Shown: positions 23,062 to 35,500 of the stretch, in pieces
Position numbering within the stretch: the first letter of the stretch is position 1
How the letters are laid out: each line of letters begins with the position of its first letter
From: Puccinia triticina
Taxonomy: Eukaryota > Basidiomycota > Pucciniomycetes > Pucciniales > Pucciniaceae
Direction of reading: 5' to 3'
DNA: 64,000 nucleotides
Assembly: GCF_026914185.1 (NCBI RefSeq)
Contig: NC_070569.1
Span: 2,046,001 to 2,110,000 of the forward strand
Notes under the pieces: model-generated
The model's database searches: none
Told to the model about the DNA's origin: nothing
The model's input: the letters and a program-made list of their open reading frames with translations, nothing else
Position numbers and translations under genes: made by a program

Positions 23062-24237
23062 TTGATTGGAGTAGGGCCTACTGTTTGGTGCGACACAATC
23101 TGGAGGTTCTGATGATGTGAGTGGGGTACCCCAGTTGGCATATTAACTTTAGTAGGTTAAGGTTTAAGATTAAGGAGCAAAGCAACACCCGGTCACCTTT
23201 GGAAACAAGGGAAAAATTGGAAAGGGCTTTTCTGATCAACAGGGAAGTACAAGCTCAAGAAATACCAGTGAGTGCTGTTGAAACTTGGGCCCCTCTCACC
23301 TGAAATTTGCGCAGTGCGCACCTGAAGACATGATAATAATCACCTGTTGTTGCATTCTCTCTCTCCTCTCACCTACGTTGGATCTTGGATGGGTCAAACT
23401 CTTTTTACAAATATAACATCACAAAAGGCTGCTGATTCCCCCAGTTTTTTTCATCTTTTTTGACCTCCCCCCCTCCCCAAAAATCTTCTTTGTCCCCCAA
23501 GGATCAGCAGGAAACACCCGGTCCCCCTCCTGCCATGTGTGATGCCTAGCCAGTTGGACCTGCCAACCCTTTCTGCATATTGATCTTGTTGCTGGCTTTC
23601 TTGGGTCGTCATGCTTGTAGTCTTCCAAGGACTTCAAAAACATTGCTGAAAGTTTGTGATTGTTTCTTTTTTGTATCCCTCTTTTTCTTTGCCGCTCTCA
23701 TTCATACTGCTGAAATTATGACTTGTTTTGTTGCTAGACTACTTCAACCAGCAGGGTTCAAGTGGGCAAGGCTTGGTTGGCTGATTAAGGCAGCTCAGCT
23801 GGTCCTCCAAACGCAATCTCCAGCCTGCACTCTGGCAGGCCAGCCAACCCTTCACCCGCTCTCCCCCTTTGTCACCATGGATCACAACACTAGTCTCAAC
23901 AACTATCTTTGCTTTGTACGTTGTGGAACTTCTGCGCAATGCGTGATCTGAGCTTGGAAGGGAAATAGCAAAAACTAGGTAAGTTTAGGCTACAGGTGCT
24001 TGAAGGGCTGCCTTCCTAAATAAACTCTGGAAGATTGTACACTAAAATTTATAGTGTGGCTAAATCAGATGAATTATTCTTAATTTAGACTGCTTCAGAA
24101 CCTAAGAACCAGGAATCTTGTGCTTGGGATGAGAGGTGTTATAAATTTGATGTGATCAAGTTTGTTATCAAAAGTGAATTATGTTTATAATTATCAAGTT
24201 CTAAATTTAAGATCTAATATTATAATACTATAATAAT

Positions 24238-24345
24238 GTAATGGATGCAGAAGTAATTTCTTAATATTACTATTTATGCAGGCGTTACTATACTACAGTG
24301 GTGTGATGAATGCAGAAGTAATCTCTTAATATTACTATTTAGTGC
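24238..24345. repeat. Direct repeat, period about 65 bp
   Basis: A block of about 36 bp with ATGCAGAAGTAAT and CTTAATATTACTATTTA occurs twice (near 24243 and 24308), with a difference of a few bases. Confidence 0.75.
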
Positions 24346-24445
24346 AAGCATGGGGAAAAAGGAAACAGGAAGGGGCAAGGAAGGCCTCCTTTTATGGATG
24401 AAAACTTGTCTGAGAGTGGTTTTGGTGATGTACAATAATGTATGT

Positions 24446-24541
24446 AGTGTGAAATAAGAAATCAGTGTGTGAAAAAGAAATTAATATAGTGTGAAAAGAA
24501 ATCAATGTAGTGTGAAAAGAAATTAATATACTGTGAAATAA
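24446..24541. repeat. Short tandem repeat, about 21 bp
   Basis: Four to five degenerate units of the type GTGTGAAAAGAAATYAATRTA in head-to-tail order. No coding role. Confidence 0.75.
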
Positions 24542-26110
24542 AATGGCTACTTTGGGAAAGATGATCACCTGTAAGATGAGATTTACCAACATGTGAATGC
24601 AAATCTTTGAGGGGAGATATATGTGAAAACAAAACAGCCTGAAGTGGCTGTGCGCCTAGCATGAGCATGAATCTACGTGTGAAAATAATGATTAACTGTG
24701 CTATTTTGTCGCGTGATTGATTCCTGCTGAGGGGACTATCACAGGTTTTCTGGGTGATAAAAAAGATGTGAAATCTGAGTAAAAAGATTTAATGTAAAGA
24801 GTTTGTACTATAGTTATTTAATATGTAATTTATAATGTACTTTATTATATAAAACTGTTCTATTTTGACGCTGTTGAGGGTTGATTGATCTCACCACAAC
24901 GTGTGGATCTGGACTGTCCGAATCCAGGAGAATCTGCATCTCCTTGGGGTCAATCACTACAGTAAGTTGTACCTCATCAAGGTCAAGGAGCTTCAAGAAG
25001 CGGGTCTCAAGTTTGCAAATGCCCAAGTACTCATTTCTAAGCTCAAGAAGTACAAACACCACTTGAAGAAACAACATGGTTGTTCTGAGTGATCATAAAG
25101 CTCTTCTTGCTTATTGTGTTTCTTATCAATCTCACCTCTATTAGTGTGGCTGGTTTCTCTTATCTCTCTATGTATTAGTGTGGCTGGTTTCTATTAAATT
25201 TGACCTCTACCCCATGTATTTGATAACTTGCGCCATATTCTTCAATCCAATCACGGCCTAAACTGTGATGTATGCACACATGAGATCACCTCCAAAGTGA
25301 ATGATGCCTGCAAGCTTAAAGAACTTGGATGCCAAGCTTAAATTAGAACTTAGTGATATTGCCTCCAAAGAAAATAAAGCTGAGCTGAAAGAACCCTGAT
25401 GCCAAGCTTAAAGATATTGAAGAATTATATTTGTGTTGATACCAACTCAACCAAAGAAAATAGCATATAACACCAATAAGATCGATAAGATATGAAACTG
25501 ATCATGGGGGTGATCCAAGAGCCAAATTCTGACCACCTGCATCCCTGTTACACAGCCACTGTTGTCCAAGTTTGACCTGCTTGGATACCCCCGCTCTCCA
25601 GCTGCCCAATGGAATCAAGGCTTCACCCACTTCCTGGGACCTGAGTTGTGTTGGCTTGTCAACATCCATCCCTTTGTCCCGCACCACCTCCACCGCTTCA
25701 CCGGACCAGCATCACCTTTACTCACAGTTTTTCCCTGGGTGCCCCACACGTACTGCAAAGGGCTAGCAAACTTGCTCCGCTGGATCCAACCATAATCTTG
25801 TCCAAATCTAGAGTAAGTCTCCACATTTCCACATTGATTTGTAAACCCTTCAAAGAGTGATCCCAATCTACTCAAGAACTAGGTTGGGACACTCTTTGAA
25901 GGATACCTTCTTCATGCTAGCTGAGTTGTTCCCTGCTGATGTGTTGATTCATTTCTCCATATGTCCTGCTTGCCATTTTTTGCCTACATACTCAATTGTT
26001 CAGCTGGATACATACTTGATCACACGTTTGGATTGTGATTACTTGCCTAGATACTTGGCCTCCCAGCCCTTGATATCCTCATCTTATTTGCTCTGTCGCA
26101 CCTTCAGATT

Positions 26111-26470
26111 ATGTCTAATACAACACCCAATTACATCTTGCATGGAGTCAAGCCACTACTTGCTGGTGTGAGTCAACCAGCCGGCGAAAAATGTAGTAAA
26201 AAGCGCAGACTAGAACCCAAACACAATCACAACCCATATTATTCAGTTTCCCTCCCTGATCTTATCAGAATGACTGCAACTGAACTTTGTAAAGTTGCAC
26301 AAGAGAATTCAAAGTGTGCCTTGTCAACAGCTGATGCAAAATTTTTCTTGAGTTTTATTAGGAACAAGAGAGAGCCATGCTCATCAAAGCCATTGAATGG
26401 CAGGTTTCCCCCTCCATACTCTACGTGTTATTTGGAGGTTACCGGTGTAGGACTCCAAAGAGATGGATGA
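26111..26470 (+). CDS. Hypothetical protein, 119 residues
   Basis: Opens at an ATG at 26111 and ends at TGA at 26468-26470. The product is soluble and slightly basic, with a KKRR patch near residue 30 and the Pro/Asp-Leu segment YYSVSLPDLIRMTATELCK. I do not recognise it. Composition in the middle looks like real protein, but there is no supporting neighbour, promoter or splice partner. It could be one exon of a larger gene or a chance frame. Confidence 0.25.
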   Translation: MSNTTPNYILHGVKPLLAGVSQPAGEKCSKKRRLEPKHNHNPYYSVSLPDLIRMTATELCKVAQENSKCALSTADAKFFLSFIRNKREPCSSKPLNGRFPPPYSTCYLEVTGVGLQRDG

Positions 26471-28151
26471 GTGGTAATTGAAGTTCTTTTGAGGGGGAGA
26501 TAAGTTGTGAATAAATTGAAAGCCTATTACAATTTACGGGTGGTTTGAAAGACCTGCCCCTCTGATGGTACTATGCAAATAACCTAGAGTCTTGTAATCA
26601 ATATTTGAATGGTGTGGCTGATTCCAAAGATAACTCTTACTTTTGTATAGTAATCTCTATCTGACCTAGATCACTTGCATCAATAGTTGTGGTGAATCTT
26701 TTGTAACTTGGTTTAACGTGGTGTGCACGGTAAAGTTTGATATATGTTGTAAAATTTATGATGTTAAATTGCTGACACTATGTTGTTATAAGAATCCGCT
26801 ACAAAGTAAATATATATATATATATATGGGTTGGATGTTGGATGTTGGCTGGCTGGTTGGTTGTTGGTTCTACTACTGTTTTTAACACACACTAAGGTTC
26901 TCTACACTACTCCACTACTAATAACCACAATAAACAGACCTCCCTAGGCTGCTACAAACTAAAACTAACCACAGTGACCAAACCTCTATAGGCTGAGCCT
27001 AACTAAGCTAAACTTGTGACCAAACCTCTGTAGGCTGATGGGGAAAAAGGAAAACTATAGTGGGGAGAGGCCCTCCTTTTATGTTGGAGGATGAGCGATT
27101 TCTGCTACAGGAAGCTCCTTGTGAGGGATTTCTGCTGCAGGGGTTCTCACCTACACAGCCAAAAATACAAACAACACAGCTTTGCTGTGCTAGATACACT
27201 TTAAATACACAGCAAAACATCTATGACATACAAAATAACAAACAAATACACAGCCTTCAGCAGTAGATTCCTGTGAAGGCTGGACTAGATAAACCCTATC
27301 TCCACCTCCAAACAACACTGCCTCCCAATAGATACCTTCTAACTCCACCTCCAAACAACACAGCCTCCTGATAGAATCTTCCCTGAACAAACAAATACAA
27401 AGACTCCAGCCAAGGATGCTGTTCAGCCTGTGTTAGATACCTTCTAACTCCACCTCACAAACAACACAGCCTCCTGATAGATGGTTCCATGACCAAACAC
27501 CTGCCTAGAATGCAAGTACCCTTGCCTGTCCAGAATTATGGGGGCCTGGGGCTCTCCTCCTCTTCCTCCTGTTCCTTCCTCCCTTCCTTCTTCCTTGCGC
27601 TCCTTCCTTCCGTTCCTGGTTGACACTATTCCTCACAACAGTTCCTTCCTTGGTTTGTATGTGCCTAACTGTTGATGTGATACTATCTCCTCCTCTTGTA
27701 TGATAACTGTACTGTCTCCACCCTCTGTTGTATACTTTATGGCATTGACACAGGCACAAAACACCACACCGGCGCGCAGCACAGGGGGCCAAGGTCCATG
27801 ACTGGAGCCTGCCTTGCCTTGGCCAAAGAAGGCCACTGAGCAATCTGAGGCCAAACCACCCGCGGGAGGAGAAAGAACAAGATCCACGCAGATACAAGAC
27901 ACAAGCCAATACAACAAGTGTGGTTGGTATTGTTGCGGCGTTGGAAATCCAAGTGGTGACGTCAAGGTACGCCCTTGTGAGGAGCAGGAATCCTTGGAGT
28001 GAGTGACATAGGACTGGTGGTTTAAGGTATTTAAACAGCCAGCACACACTCTCTTTGTCCGTCACCCAACTTACTCCATCTGTTTTCCAAATCAGCAGCT
28101 CATTCATTCCTAATTTTTTTGCTACCACCCACCCTCCCATGGGGGCTTACA
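26471..28151. other. Gene-free stretch with simple repeats
   Basis: A (TA)n run lies near 26808-26826, followed by GGTTGGATGTTGG-type repeats. 27073-27082 is another CTCCTTTTAT (minus-strand TATA-like) next to sequence like that at 24341. 27556-27612 is almost pure pyrimidine. Open frames on the minus strand across 27505-28140 are low-complexity and not convincing. Confidence 0.4.
27296..27482. repeat. Degenerate tandem repeat around CTCCACCTCCAAACAACACA
   Basis: The block CTCCACCTCCAAACAACAC(A/T)GCCTCC occurs near 27300 and 27344, and in altered form near 27449, linked by TAGATACCTTCTAA. The second interval is longer, so this is an irregular repeat. Confidence 0.65.
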
Positions 28152-28483
28152 TTAGGCCCTCCTAAGGAGTCTCCCTATGAGCACTCAAAGCTGTCTCACA
28201 GAGCAGACCCAGCAGGGCACCTCTTGAGGCGCACTGATGCGTGGGAAGGTACAACATCCGTGTCTTCCCTAGCCCAAAAGGGTCGAATAGTGCCTCTGGC
28301 ACTATGAGTAGTGCCAGAGGCACTATGAGTAGTGCCAGAGGCACTATGAGTAGTGCCAGAGGCACTATGAGTAGTGCCTCTGGCACTATGAATAGTGACC
28401 CGGCACTCTGAATTTCAACCCATACATCAGGGAGCTTGGAGCCCACTGAGATAGGGCTTGGCTCCCCTAGGAGGATGCCCTAA
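28152..28483. mobile_element. Possible small TIR element with a hairpin array
   Basis: Imperfect inverted ends (TTAGGCCCTCCTAAGGAG at 28152 and its rough complement, ending CCTAGGAGGATGCCCTAA at 28483) enclose the 21-bp hairpin array at 28287-28412. There is no reading frame. The inverted ends are weak, so only the array is certain. Confidence 0.35.
28287..28412. repeat. 21-bp hairpin tandem repeat
   Basis: Six units of the type TAGTGCCAGAGGCACTATGAG. The GTGCC and GGCAC arms pair around a three-base loop. The first and fifth units carry the inverted loop (TCT in place of AGA), as if the stem-loop had flipped. The last unit is degenerate. Confidence 0.85.
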
Positions 28484-28863
28484 GGCGGCAACCTACAAAC
28501 AATGTACAGCTAAAGGTGTGAGAGGTACATGGATGGATTTCTGTCTATCTGAATTTTTCCTCACCAATCTCATCATGAATTTTTCCTCACCAATCTCATC
28601 AAGGGTGAATGGAACATGTCTTCACTTGCAACCAAGCTCACCACCTGCATGGGATTCCTCAGCAGGTGGCAGCTGCCATCTACCTCAAGGCCTTCACCCA
28701 GGCCTGCTACAAAAGCCGCGCCAAGACCACCAACACCCAGCCCAAGATATCCAAGCACAATCAAACCATCCTCCAGGCCCTTGCCTTAGTACCCTCCTTG
28801 TCCATACCCTTGCTGTCAACATCACAACCACTACCCGGATCAATGGCTAGATCTACTGCCCCA

Positions 28864-29520
28864 GCACTACCAACATGGATGAATTTGCAATGTTGTATAT
28901 TGATCAATTTATATTGATCAATATAGCGTATATTGATCAATTTTTTATTATTATTCCTCTTGATACCTTTGTCTGTGTTCCATGTTTCCTTAATACTCTT
29001 CTATAATCTCCTTCCCCCTGTGTTAGCTTGAAGCCACAGGAATCTTTCCTTTTTTTTTGCCTGATAACATTCATAAATTTCTACATACACCATTCAATTC
29101 TTCCTGAAAAAACGACATTGCAAGTTTTAGGATTAATCCAGGGTGGCTGAGGGTTCTCAATTTTTTTCTTCTTTTTTTTTTACTTCAACAGTTGATGCAT
29201 TATCAGAAGTCTCCAAATCAACTTTTTTTCAAGAAAGGAAAGACATTGACCCCTGATCTCTCTCATGATACCATCCAGCATGCATTGTTAATTTGGTTAG
29301 TTGAACTTCCTGAAGATATTGCATATGATACTTGAAGTGCTACATGCATACTTTTTGAAATTAGTTTACCATGGTTTAGCATACTTTTGTGAGGTTCTTT
29401 TTTTGTTCTACTTTTGTTACCAACCACAGATTAATGAGGAATGTTTCCACACAAAATTTCATTAGAACATATATCTGCATATAAAAGCCAGAAATATTGT
29501 ATTTGGGGTCACATCCATTA
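28864..29520. repeat. FB1 left terminal arm, unique part
   Basis: Inverted copy of 38050-38823. Contains TTGATCAAT palindromes at 28896-28942 and T-rich tracts. Single-base differences from the right arm are scattered, so the arms diverged after formation or come from different copies. FB2 (48190-48854) carries a third version. Confidence 0.8.
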
Positions 29521-31603
29521 TGCAGCAGCTCCAATCTGATCAGCTGCCAAATATCACTACTTTGGTAGTTTCTTGGTGTTTCTGCCACTATATCTCATCC
29601 CAGCATGGGAATTCTTCTGCAATGTGGTTACCACAATGTTTCCAAGCCCACAAAGTTTTATTATGTACCTTTACTGCTGACAAAACCCCCAAATGTAGCA
29701 GCTACAGTCTGATCAGTTCCCAAATATCACTAAGTTGGTAGTTTCTTGGTGTTTCTGCCTCATCTCATCCCAGAGTGGGAATTCTTCTGCTATATGGTTA
29801 CCAAAATGTTTGCCAGCCCCCAAAGTTTCATTATGTGCCTTTACTGACCAGAAAGCCCCCAAATGTAGCAGCTACAGTCTGATCAGTTTCCACATATCAC
29901 TACTTTGGTAGTTTCTTGGTGATTCTGCCACTATATCTCATCCCAGCATGGGAATTTCTCTGCAATATTCTTACCAACATGTTTCCAAGCCCGCAAAGTT
30001 TCATTACGTATCTTTACTGACCACAAAACCCCCAAATGTAGCAGCTACAGTCTGACGGGTTCCCAAATATCACTACTTTGGTAGTTCCCTGGTGTTCCTG
30101 CCACTATATCTCATCCCAGCGTGGGATCCGTTCCGCAATATTGTTACCAGAATGCTCAAAAGGCCCAAAAGTTTTATTACATCCATTGACTGACAAAAAA
30201 ACCCCAAATACAGCAGCTACAATCTGATCTGTTGCCAAATATCACTAATTTGGTAGTTTCTCAGTGTTTCTGACACTATATCTCAAACCAGTGTGGGAAT
30301 TCTTCCATGATATTGGTAGCAAAATTCTCATAAGCTCCTCGAGATAGCCTTTGTACATCTTTCACCCATGAACATACCCCAATGCAGCTGAAAAGGTCTG
30401 ATCAGTTTCAAAATATTTCCCAATTAGGTATTTTTTTGTGTTTCTGCCAATAGATCTAAACCAGGGATAGGGATCATTATGAAAAATGAGTACAAAAATG
30501 ACACAAAATTTTCAGGGATCCAGTTGGGGCAGGTTCTCCGTGTGTAAATGCCCCAGTCCAGCATCTATAGACCATTCAGTCACTCATCAGACTGCAGCTG
30601 CTACATTTGTGGGTTTTGTGGTCAGTAAAGGTACATAATGAAACTCTTGGGGCTTGTAATCATTTTGGTAACCATATGGAAGAAGAATTCCCACGTTGGG
30701 GTGAGATATAGTGGCAGAAACATCAAGAAACTACCAAAGCAGTGATATTTGGAAACTGATCAGACTGTCGCTGCTACATTTGGGGGTTTTGTGGTCAGTG
30801 AAGGTACATAACAAAACTTTGGGCACTTGTGAACATTTTGGTACTAATATTGCAGAAGAATTCCCACAATGGGATGAGATATACTGGCAGAAACACCAAG
30901 AAACTACTGAAGTAGTGATACATGGAAACTGATCAGACTGTAGCTGCTACATTTGGGGGTCTTGTGGTCAGTACAGGACATACATAATGAAACTTTGGGC
31001 GCTTTTAGAAATTTTGGTCACTATATGGCAGAAGAAATCCCACACTGCCATGAGACATAGCGGCAGAAACACCAAGAAACTACTAAAGCAGTGATATTTG
31101 AAAACTGATCAGACTGTAACTGTTACATTTGGGGGTTTTCTGGTAAGTAAAAGTATATAATGAAACTTTGGGTGCTTTTCAACATTTTAGTAACCATATG
31201 GCAGAAGAATTCCCATGCTGGGATGAGATATAGTGGCAGAAACACCAAGAAACTACCATAGTAGTGATATTTGGAAACTCATCAGACTGTAGCTGCTATA
31301 ATTGGAGGTTTAGTGGTCAGTCAAGGTACATAATGAAACATTTGGGGCTTGAAAACATTTTGGTACCCATATGGCAGAAGAATTCCTACGCTGCAATGAG
31401 ATATAGTGGCAGAAACACCAAGAAACTACCAACTTGGTGATATTTGGGAACCCGACAGACAGACTGTAGCTGCTACATTTGGGGGTTTTGTGGTCAGTAA
31501 AAATACATAATGAAACTTTGCGGGCTTGGAAACATTTTGGTAATCATATTGCAGAAGAATTCCCACGCCGGGATGAGATGTAGTGGCAGAAACACCAAGA
31601 AAC
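29520..31603. repeat. FB1 satellite, about 170-bp units in two orientations
   Basis: A unit contains GTGGCAGAAACACCAAGAAA, a TAGTGATATTTGG block, GATCAGACTGTAGCTGCTAC, a GGGGGTTTTGTGGTCAG block and GGTAACCATATGGCAGAAG. Units are in reverse orientation to about 30480, then forward from about 30590. Units differ from each other by roughly a tenth or more by eye. The 3' remainder is at 37676-38050. Confidence 0.85.
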
Positions 31604-31746
31604 TGTTGTAGCCTGAGGGGCTACGCATCCCGAGACTCGCCGCAGTCGCGGTATCAGCTTCACCTCGGACTCTGGTCCGAGGTGTTTGGTTCTGTTGATC
31701 ATCAATACCATCATTTATTGTGCACGAGACCTCCTGTGCCACAATA
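31604..31746 (+). repeat. 5' LTR of element C
   Basis: 143 bp, very short for an LTR. It contains a perfect 10-bp stem (CACCTCGGAC at 31661-31670 and GTCCGAGGTG at 31675-31684, loop TCTG) and a smaller GTAGCC/GGCTAC stem near the 5' end. No TATA box is obvious. Confidence 0.95.
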
Positions 31747-31770
31747 GGTTATGAGCCCCTGACGCTCTTA
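31747..31770 (+). other. Element C primer binding site, half-tRNA type
   Basis: Reads GGTTATGAGCCCCTGACGC. Its complement contains GGGCTCATAACC, the anticodon arm (CAT) of initiator tRNA-Met. Drosophila copia and yeast Ty5 use this internal priming with a cleaved half of tRNA-iMet. The same 24 bases follow the LTR of element D. Confidence 0.85.
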
Positions 31771-32508
31771 AAAATTTCCTGCTCTTGATCACACCGATAT
31801 TTTCCTAAACCGTATATTGGTAGTCACCGTTCTAATTGCTCGGATACTCTACAAACTTCTCTTTGTTTACTGAATCACCCATTCGACCTTCAAGATTAAC
31901 CGTCTTGTCTATCCGATCCACCAACACTGCATCGGAAGGTCGACTTTCTCAACTTTCGCATTCGACAAACTTAAACCGTCTTGTCGTTTTCCCTCGGAAT
32001 ATCAACCTTTCCGACCGAGATCCGCGACTCTGGTGTGTTTGAGGTTAGAATTTGGAGGTTACTGACGGCTAGAGGGACTAGCCATCCTTTCGAAAACAAG
32101 ACTGTGGCCCAGTCTTGCCTGCCGTAGGTAATTTTTAGGTTCTAATTTTGATTAGCATCGGGGTTTTGTCGGTGTCGTTTCCTCCTTCTCCGACTTGGAT
32201 CTTCAACCTTTCCACCTTCGACATCTGTTTATCCTTTTTCTTACATACTATCTCCACACAAAAAAAAAAAAATTCTGTCAATTTTTTTTCCCCGCTCTCT
32301 GTACCTGGAACCTTTTCTTTCTTTCCCACTTATTCTCACTATCGCCTCTATCACTCGTATATTGAACATCGAATCACCTCCCAGATTTTTTTTCCCTTTT
32401 TCCTTACCGATCTCACATATTTTCCCTTCCCAACCTCCTTTTCCTTTTTTTTCCTTTTTCCTTTCACTTCCGAACCCCACCTCCTTTTCCCGTGTTTCCG
32501 TTTTTCCC

Positions 32509-35500
32509 ATGTCACCTCCTCGACAATCAACCTCCGCCAGCGCCACCAACTGGCAGATCAAAGACTCCTCTCATCGGGACAGGCTGGCCGAAGACATCGC
32601 GGTACTGCAATCTCAGCTCAACAACCAACTCCCGAGTCCAGAAACGACAGGCAGTACGGCGAAAGGCAAAGAAAAGCCGTCGTTTTCTCGTGTTCCCAAG
32701 CCAGACGTTCAAGACTACAAATCGGCACCTCCTCACATGGATCCCAGACTACCGGTAGCTTCTAACTTAAGACAGGCCCCTAACGCTGATCAGGTGTTTC
32801 CTCCCAGACGCCCTGATAACAGGATCACTGCCGAGGATGCCAGAAGACTGAAGGAGATGGCCGATTTCGAGGAAGCCGAATTTCTTCTACGACAGAGCAA
32901 GCTGGTGGCAGGATCGATTCAATCCGCCAAGAGCCTTTTTCGGACGGAGAATCTCCTGAAGGCCGATGGACGGAATTTCGGCGATTGGCATCGGAACCTG
33001 GCCGAAGTTGGAAGGGCGTGCTTGACTAGCGCAACCTTTTTTTTCGAGAAATGCAGCAACTCTACTTTCGAAAAGATAGGCCGGGCCGTTCTAATCTCCA
33101 GCATCGACCAATCGCTTGTGGCAGAGATGCAGAAATTCGTCACCTGCTATGAGATGTACATGGCCCTCTTCGACAAATTCAAGACGGCGTCTCGCGCAGC
33201 CCAGATGAACATCTGGTACAAGTTCAAGAGCTTCAAGATAGACCCGGAAGGACACAACGCCGGGATCTCGTCCTCTCTTAAAAATCTTCTCGCCGAATGG
33301 ACCTCAGTAAGCGTCACATTCAGCGCGGATGCTTTTCTCGGCTTCATCGTTCAAGCCGCCGTTATGGAGTCTGGGGCGCCGTACAGTTCAAATTTTGAGC
33401 TTCGAGTCGAAAACTTGGTCCAAGCTGATAAAAAAGGGACCTGTCCGACTTTCGACGCGATCATGAATGCGCTGGACGTGTGTAAGGAGCAGAATAGGAA
33501 CGCCGCCGAAATTGCCTCGTCTGGACAAGCGTTCGCGTCAAATCAACCACCCTCAGCGCTTGTCACGTCTGTAGATCAAGAGGATCTATTCAACGTCTCC
33601 GCTTTTCTCATGGACGTCGAAGAGGATCAATGGGTGGACGCTTTGGACTTCTATGCTCTAACGGCGAGCACCTGTTGGCAATGTGGGGGGACGGGCCATT
33701 ATGCTCGGAACTGCCCAGATAAGTCAAAAGGCGATTCAAGCAAGCGACAGTTCGGCCAACCTCTTGGCACACTCGTTGGGACGATCTACGGCCACCTGCC
33801 CAGCGGTATGCCAGTCAGCTCCGGACGTTTTCCCCGGATGAACTTCAGGAGATCGAATGCGGCTCCTTCGCGCAATCAAGAGCACGCAAGACAACTGGCC
33901 GATCACTACCGTCCGAGGTATGGGGGAGACCGCCAGAACAGGAATCGATCCCAGCAATCTACCTCGTCAAGCAACGGCGCCGAGAAGCAAAGCGTGTCGG
34001 CGCATGTTGTGGAAGTCAACGGGCTTCCGGATGATCTAGACGACCTAGACTTCCACTCGATGGCTTTGGGAGAAGACCTCGTAAGTGACGTAGCTGTTTT
34101 CGACACCGGTGCATCGCACGGTTTTACTGGCTCTAAATTCCTGCTACACGATTTCCGTACCCTGCCCAAACCTATCGGTGTTTCCGTAGCTACCAGTGGA
34201 GGAGGTTCCACGATCACTGGGGTGGGATCCCTGAAATTTCAAGCCCCTGATGGGCGAGTTATCGTGCTCAGGCAAGTCCTATATTGTGAGCACGCTAAGG
34301 CCACCCTGATATCCATGGCTGCGCTAAGGAAGGCTAATGCGCTTGTTGCTTATGATAACGCAACAGACACCTTCCAGATCTCACGTTCAAGCGGCGAACG
34401 CTTGTTCGATTGCGCTTTCAAGCCAACCAAGAACCGCTGGTGCATGCCGTACCCGATGATCAAGTCGAATGTGGACTTACCCAGATCCGATACCGGCCTC
34501 GATTTCCTCGTTTCTCATGTCTCTCTACCTCTTCCTTCCCCACCAGTTCCGCAACCATTTCCTGCACTCGTTTCTACTTTATGCCCTCCCACAGACCAGA
34601 TCATGCCTTGCACATCTCTTTCTCCCTCTCCATTGTCAGCATGTGATCTCAAGAAATGTCCAGAATATGCGAGAAATGACATAGCTATCCTTGCTTCTAA
34701 TTCCAAAGTGAAACCAGAGGATGATATATTCCGAGAGCCCTTATGCCAGGCATCTGATTACCAATGGAAGGCGGAAGCCCTGAGCAAGGATGAGTTAAAA
34801 CTGCTCTACTACCACCGGACCTTTGGACATGCCAGCCTTAGGCATGTGCGACGGATTATCAAATATCAAATGGGAAATGGACTTCCACAAGAAATCCCCG
34901 CGGGCAAAATACACTGTCCGGTATGTGCCATCAGCAAAAGCACCCAAATAAATCCTTTAGCTTCAACTCTGCGCAAGAACGAGCGCCTAGATGTTATGGC
35001 CGTGGACCTGATGGGCCCATTCCAGGTAGACTCTGTTGAGGGAGGCAAATACTTGCTGACCATGCGGGACGTAGCCACCGGCTATGCATTTGCAAAAGTC
35101 CTCAAAGCTAAGTCTGAGGCAAATGATCACATTATATCCACCATTACGCGTTTAGAACTGATCACGGGGAAACGTCTTGGTACTCTGAGGAGTGACAACG
35201 GTGGAGAATTTGCTAACAAAAAACTTAGCGAATTTTTGAGTTCTAAAGGAATAGCAGCGGAAAAGGCGCTCCCGTATCATCACTACCAAAACGGGATGAT
35301 AGAACGTTTCAACCGGACCATTGCGGATATGGGTCGGACGCTACTGATTGACAGCCCTCTTGGCAAACAATTCTGGAGCTACGCTTTTGTGTGGGCAGCT
35401 CATGTCTTGAACAGGATCCCGAACAAGGCAAGCGGCGACATGACACCATACGAAGCCATGTTCAAAAAGAAGCCTCAGTACGATCACTTCCGAGTCTTCG

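Larger units (their letters stand above)
23062..26110. other. Gene-poor stretch with small repeats
   Basis: No gene I can support. 23918-24080 resembles 5086-5260. 24386-24395 reads CTCCTTTTAT, which on the minus strand is a TATA-like box of the kind seen in the LTR at 42354-43340, preceded by similar ATGGGGAAAAAGGAAA sequence as at 27039. LTR debris is likely. 25500-25860 has several short open frames with Pro-rich sequence but no continuity. Confidence 0.4.

Noticed and set aside
27505..28140. A 211-codon minus-strand frame
   Set aside because: Low-complexity Arg/Glu/Gly-rich end from a pyrimidine tract and no domain. Overlapping frames are equally long.
31747..31770. tRNA gene fragment
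   Set aside because: Only the anticodon-arm complement is present, directly behind the LTR; it fits a primer binding site, and no cloverleaf can form.
32148..32765. A 205-codon frame at the start of element C
   Set aside because: It overlaps the gag-pol start in another phase, is Phe/Ser-rich at first and has no counterpart in element D.
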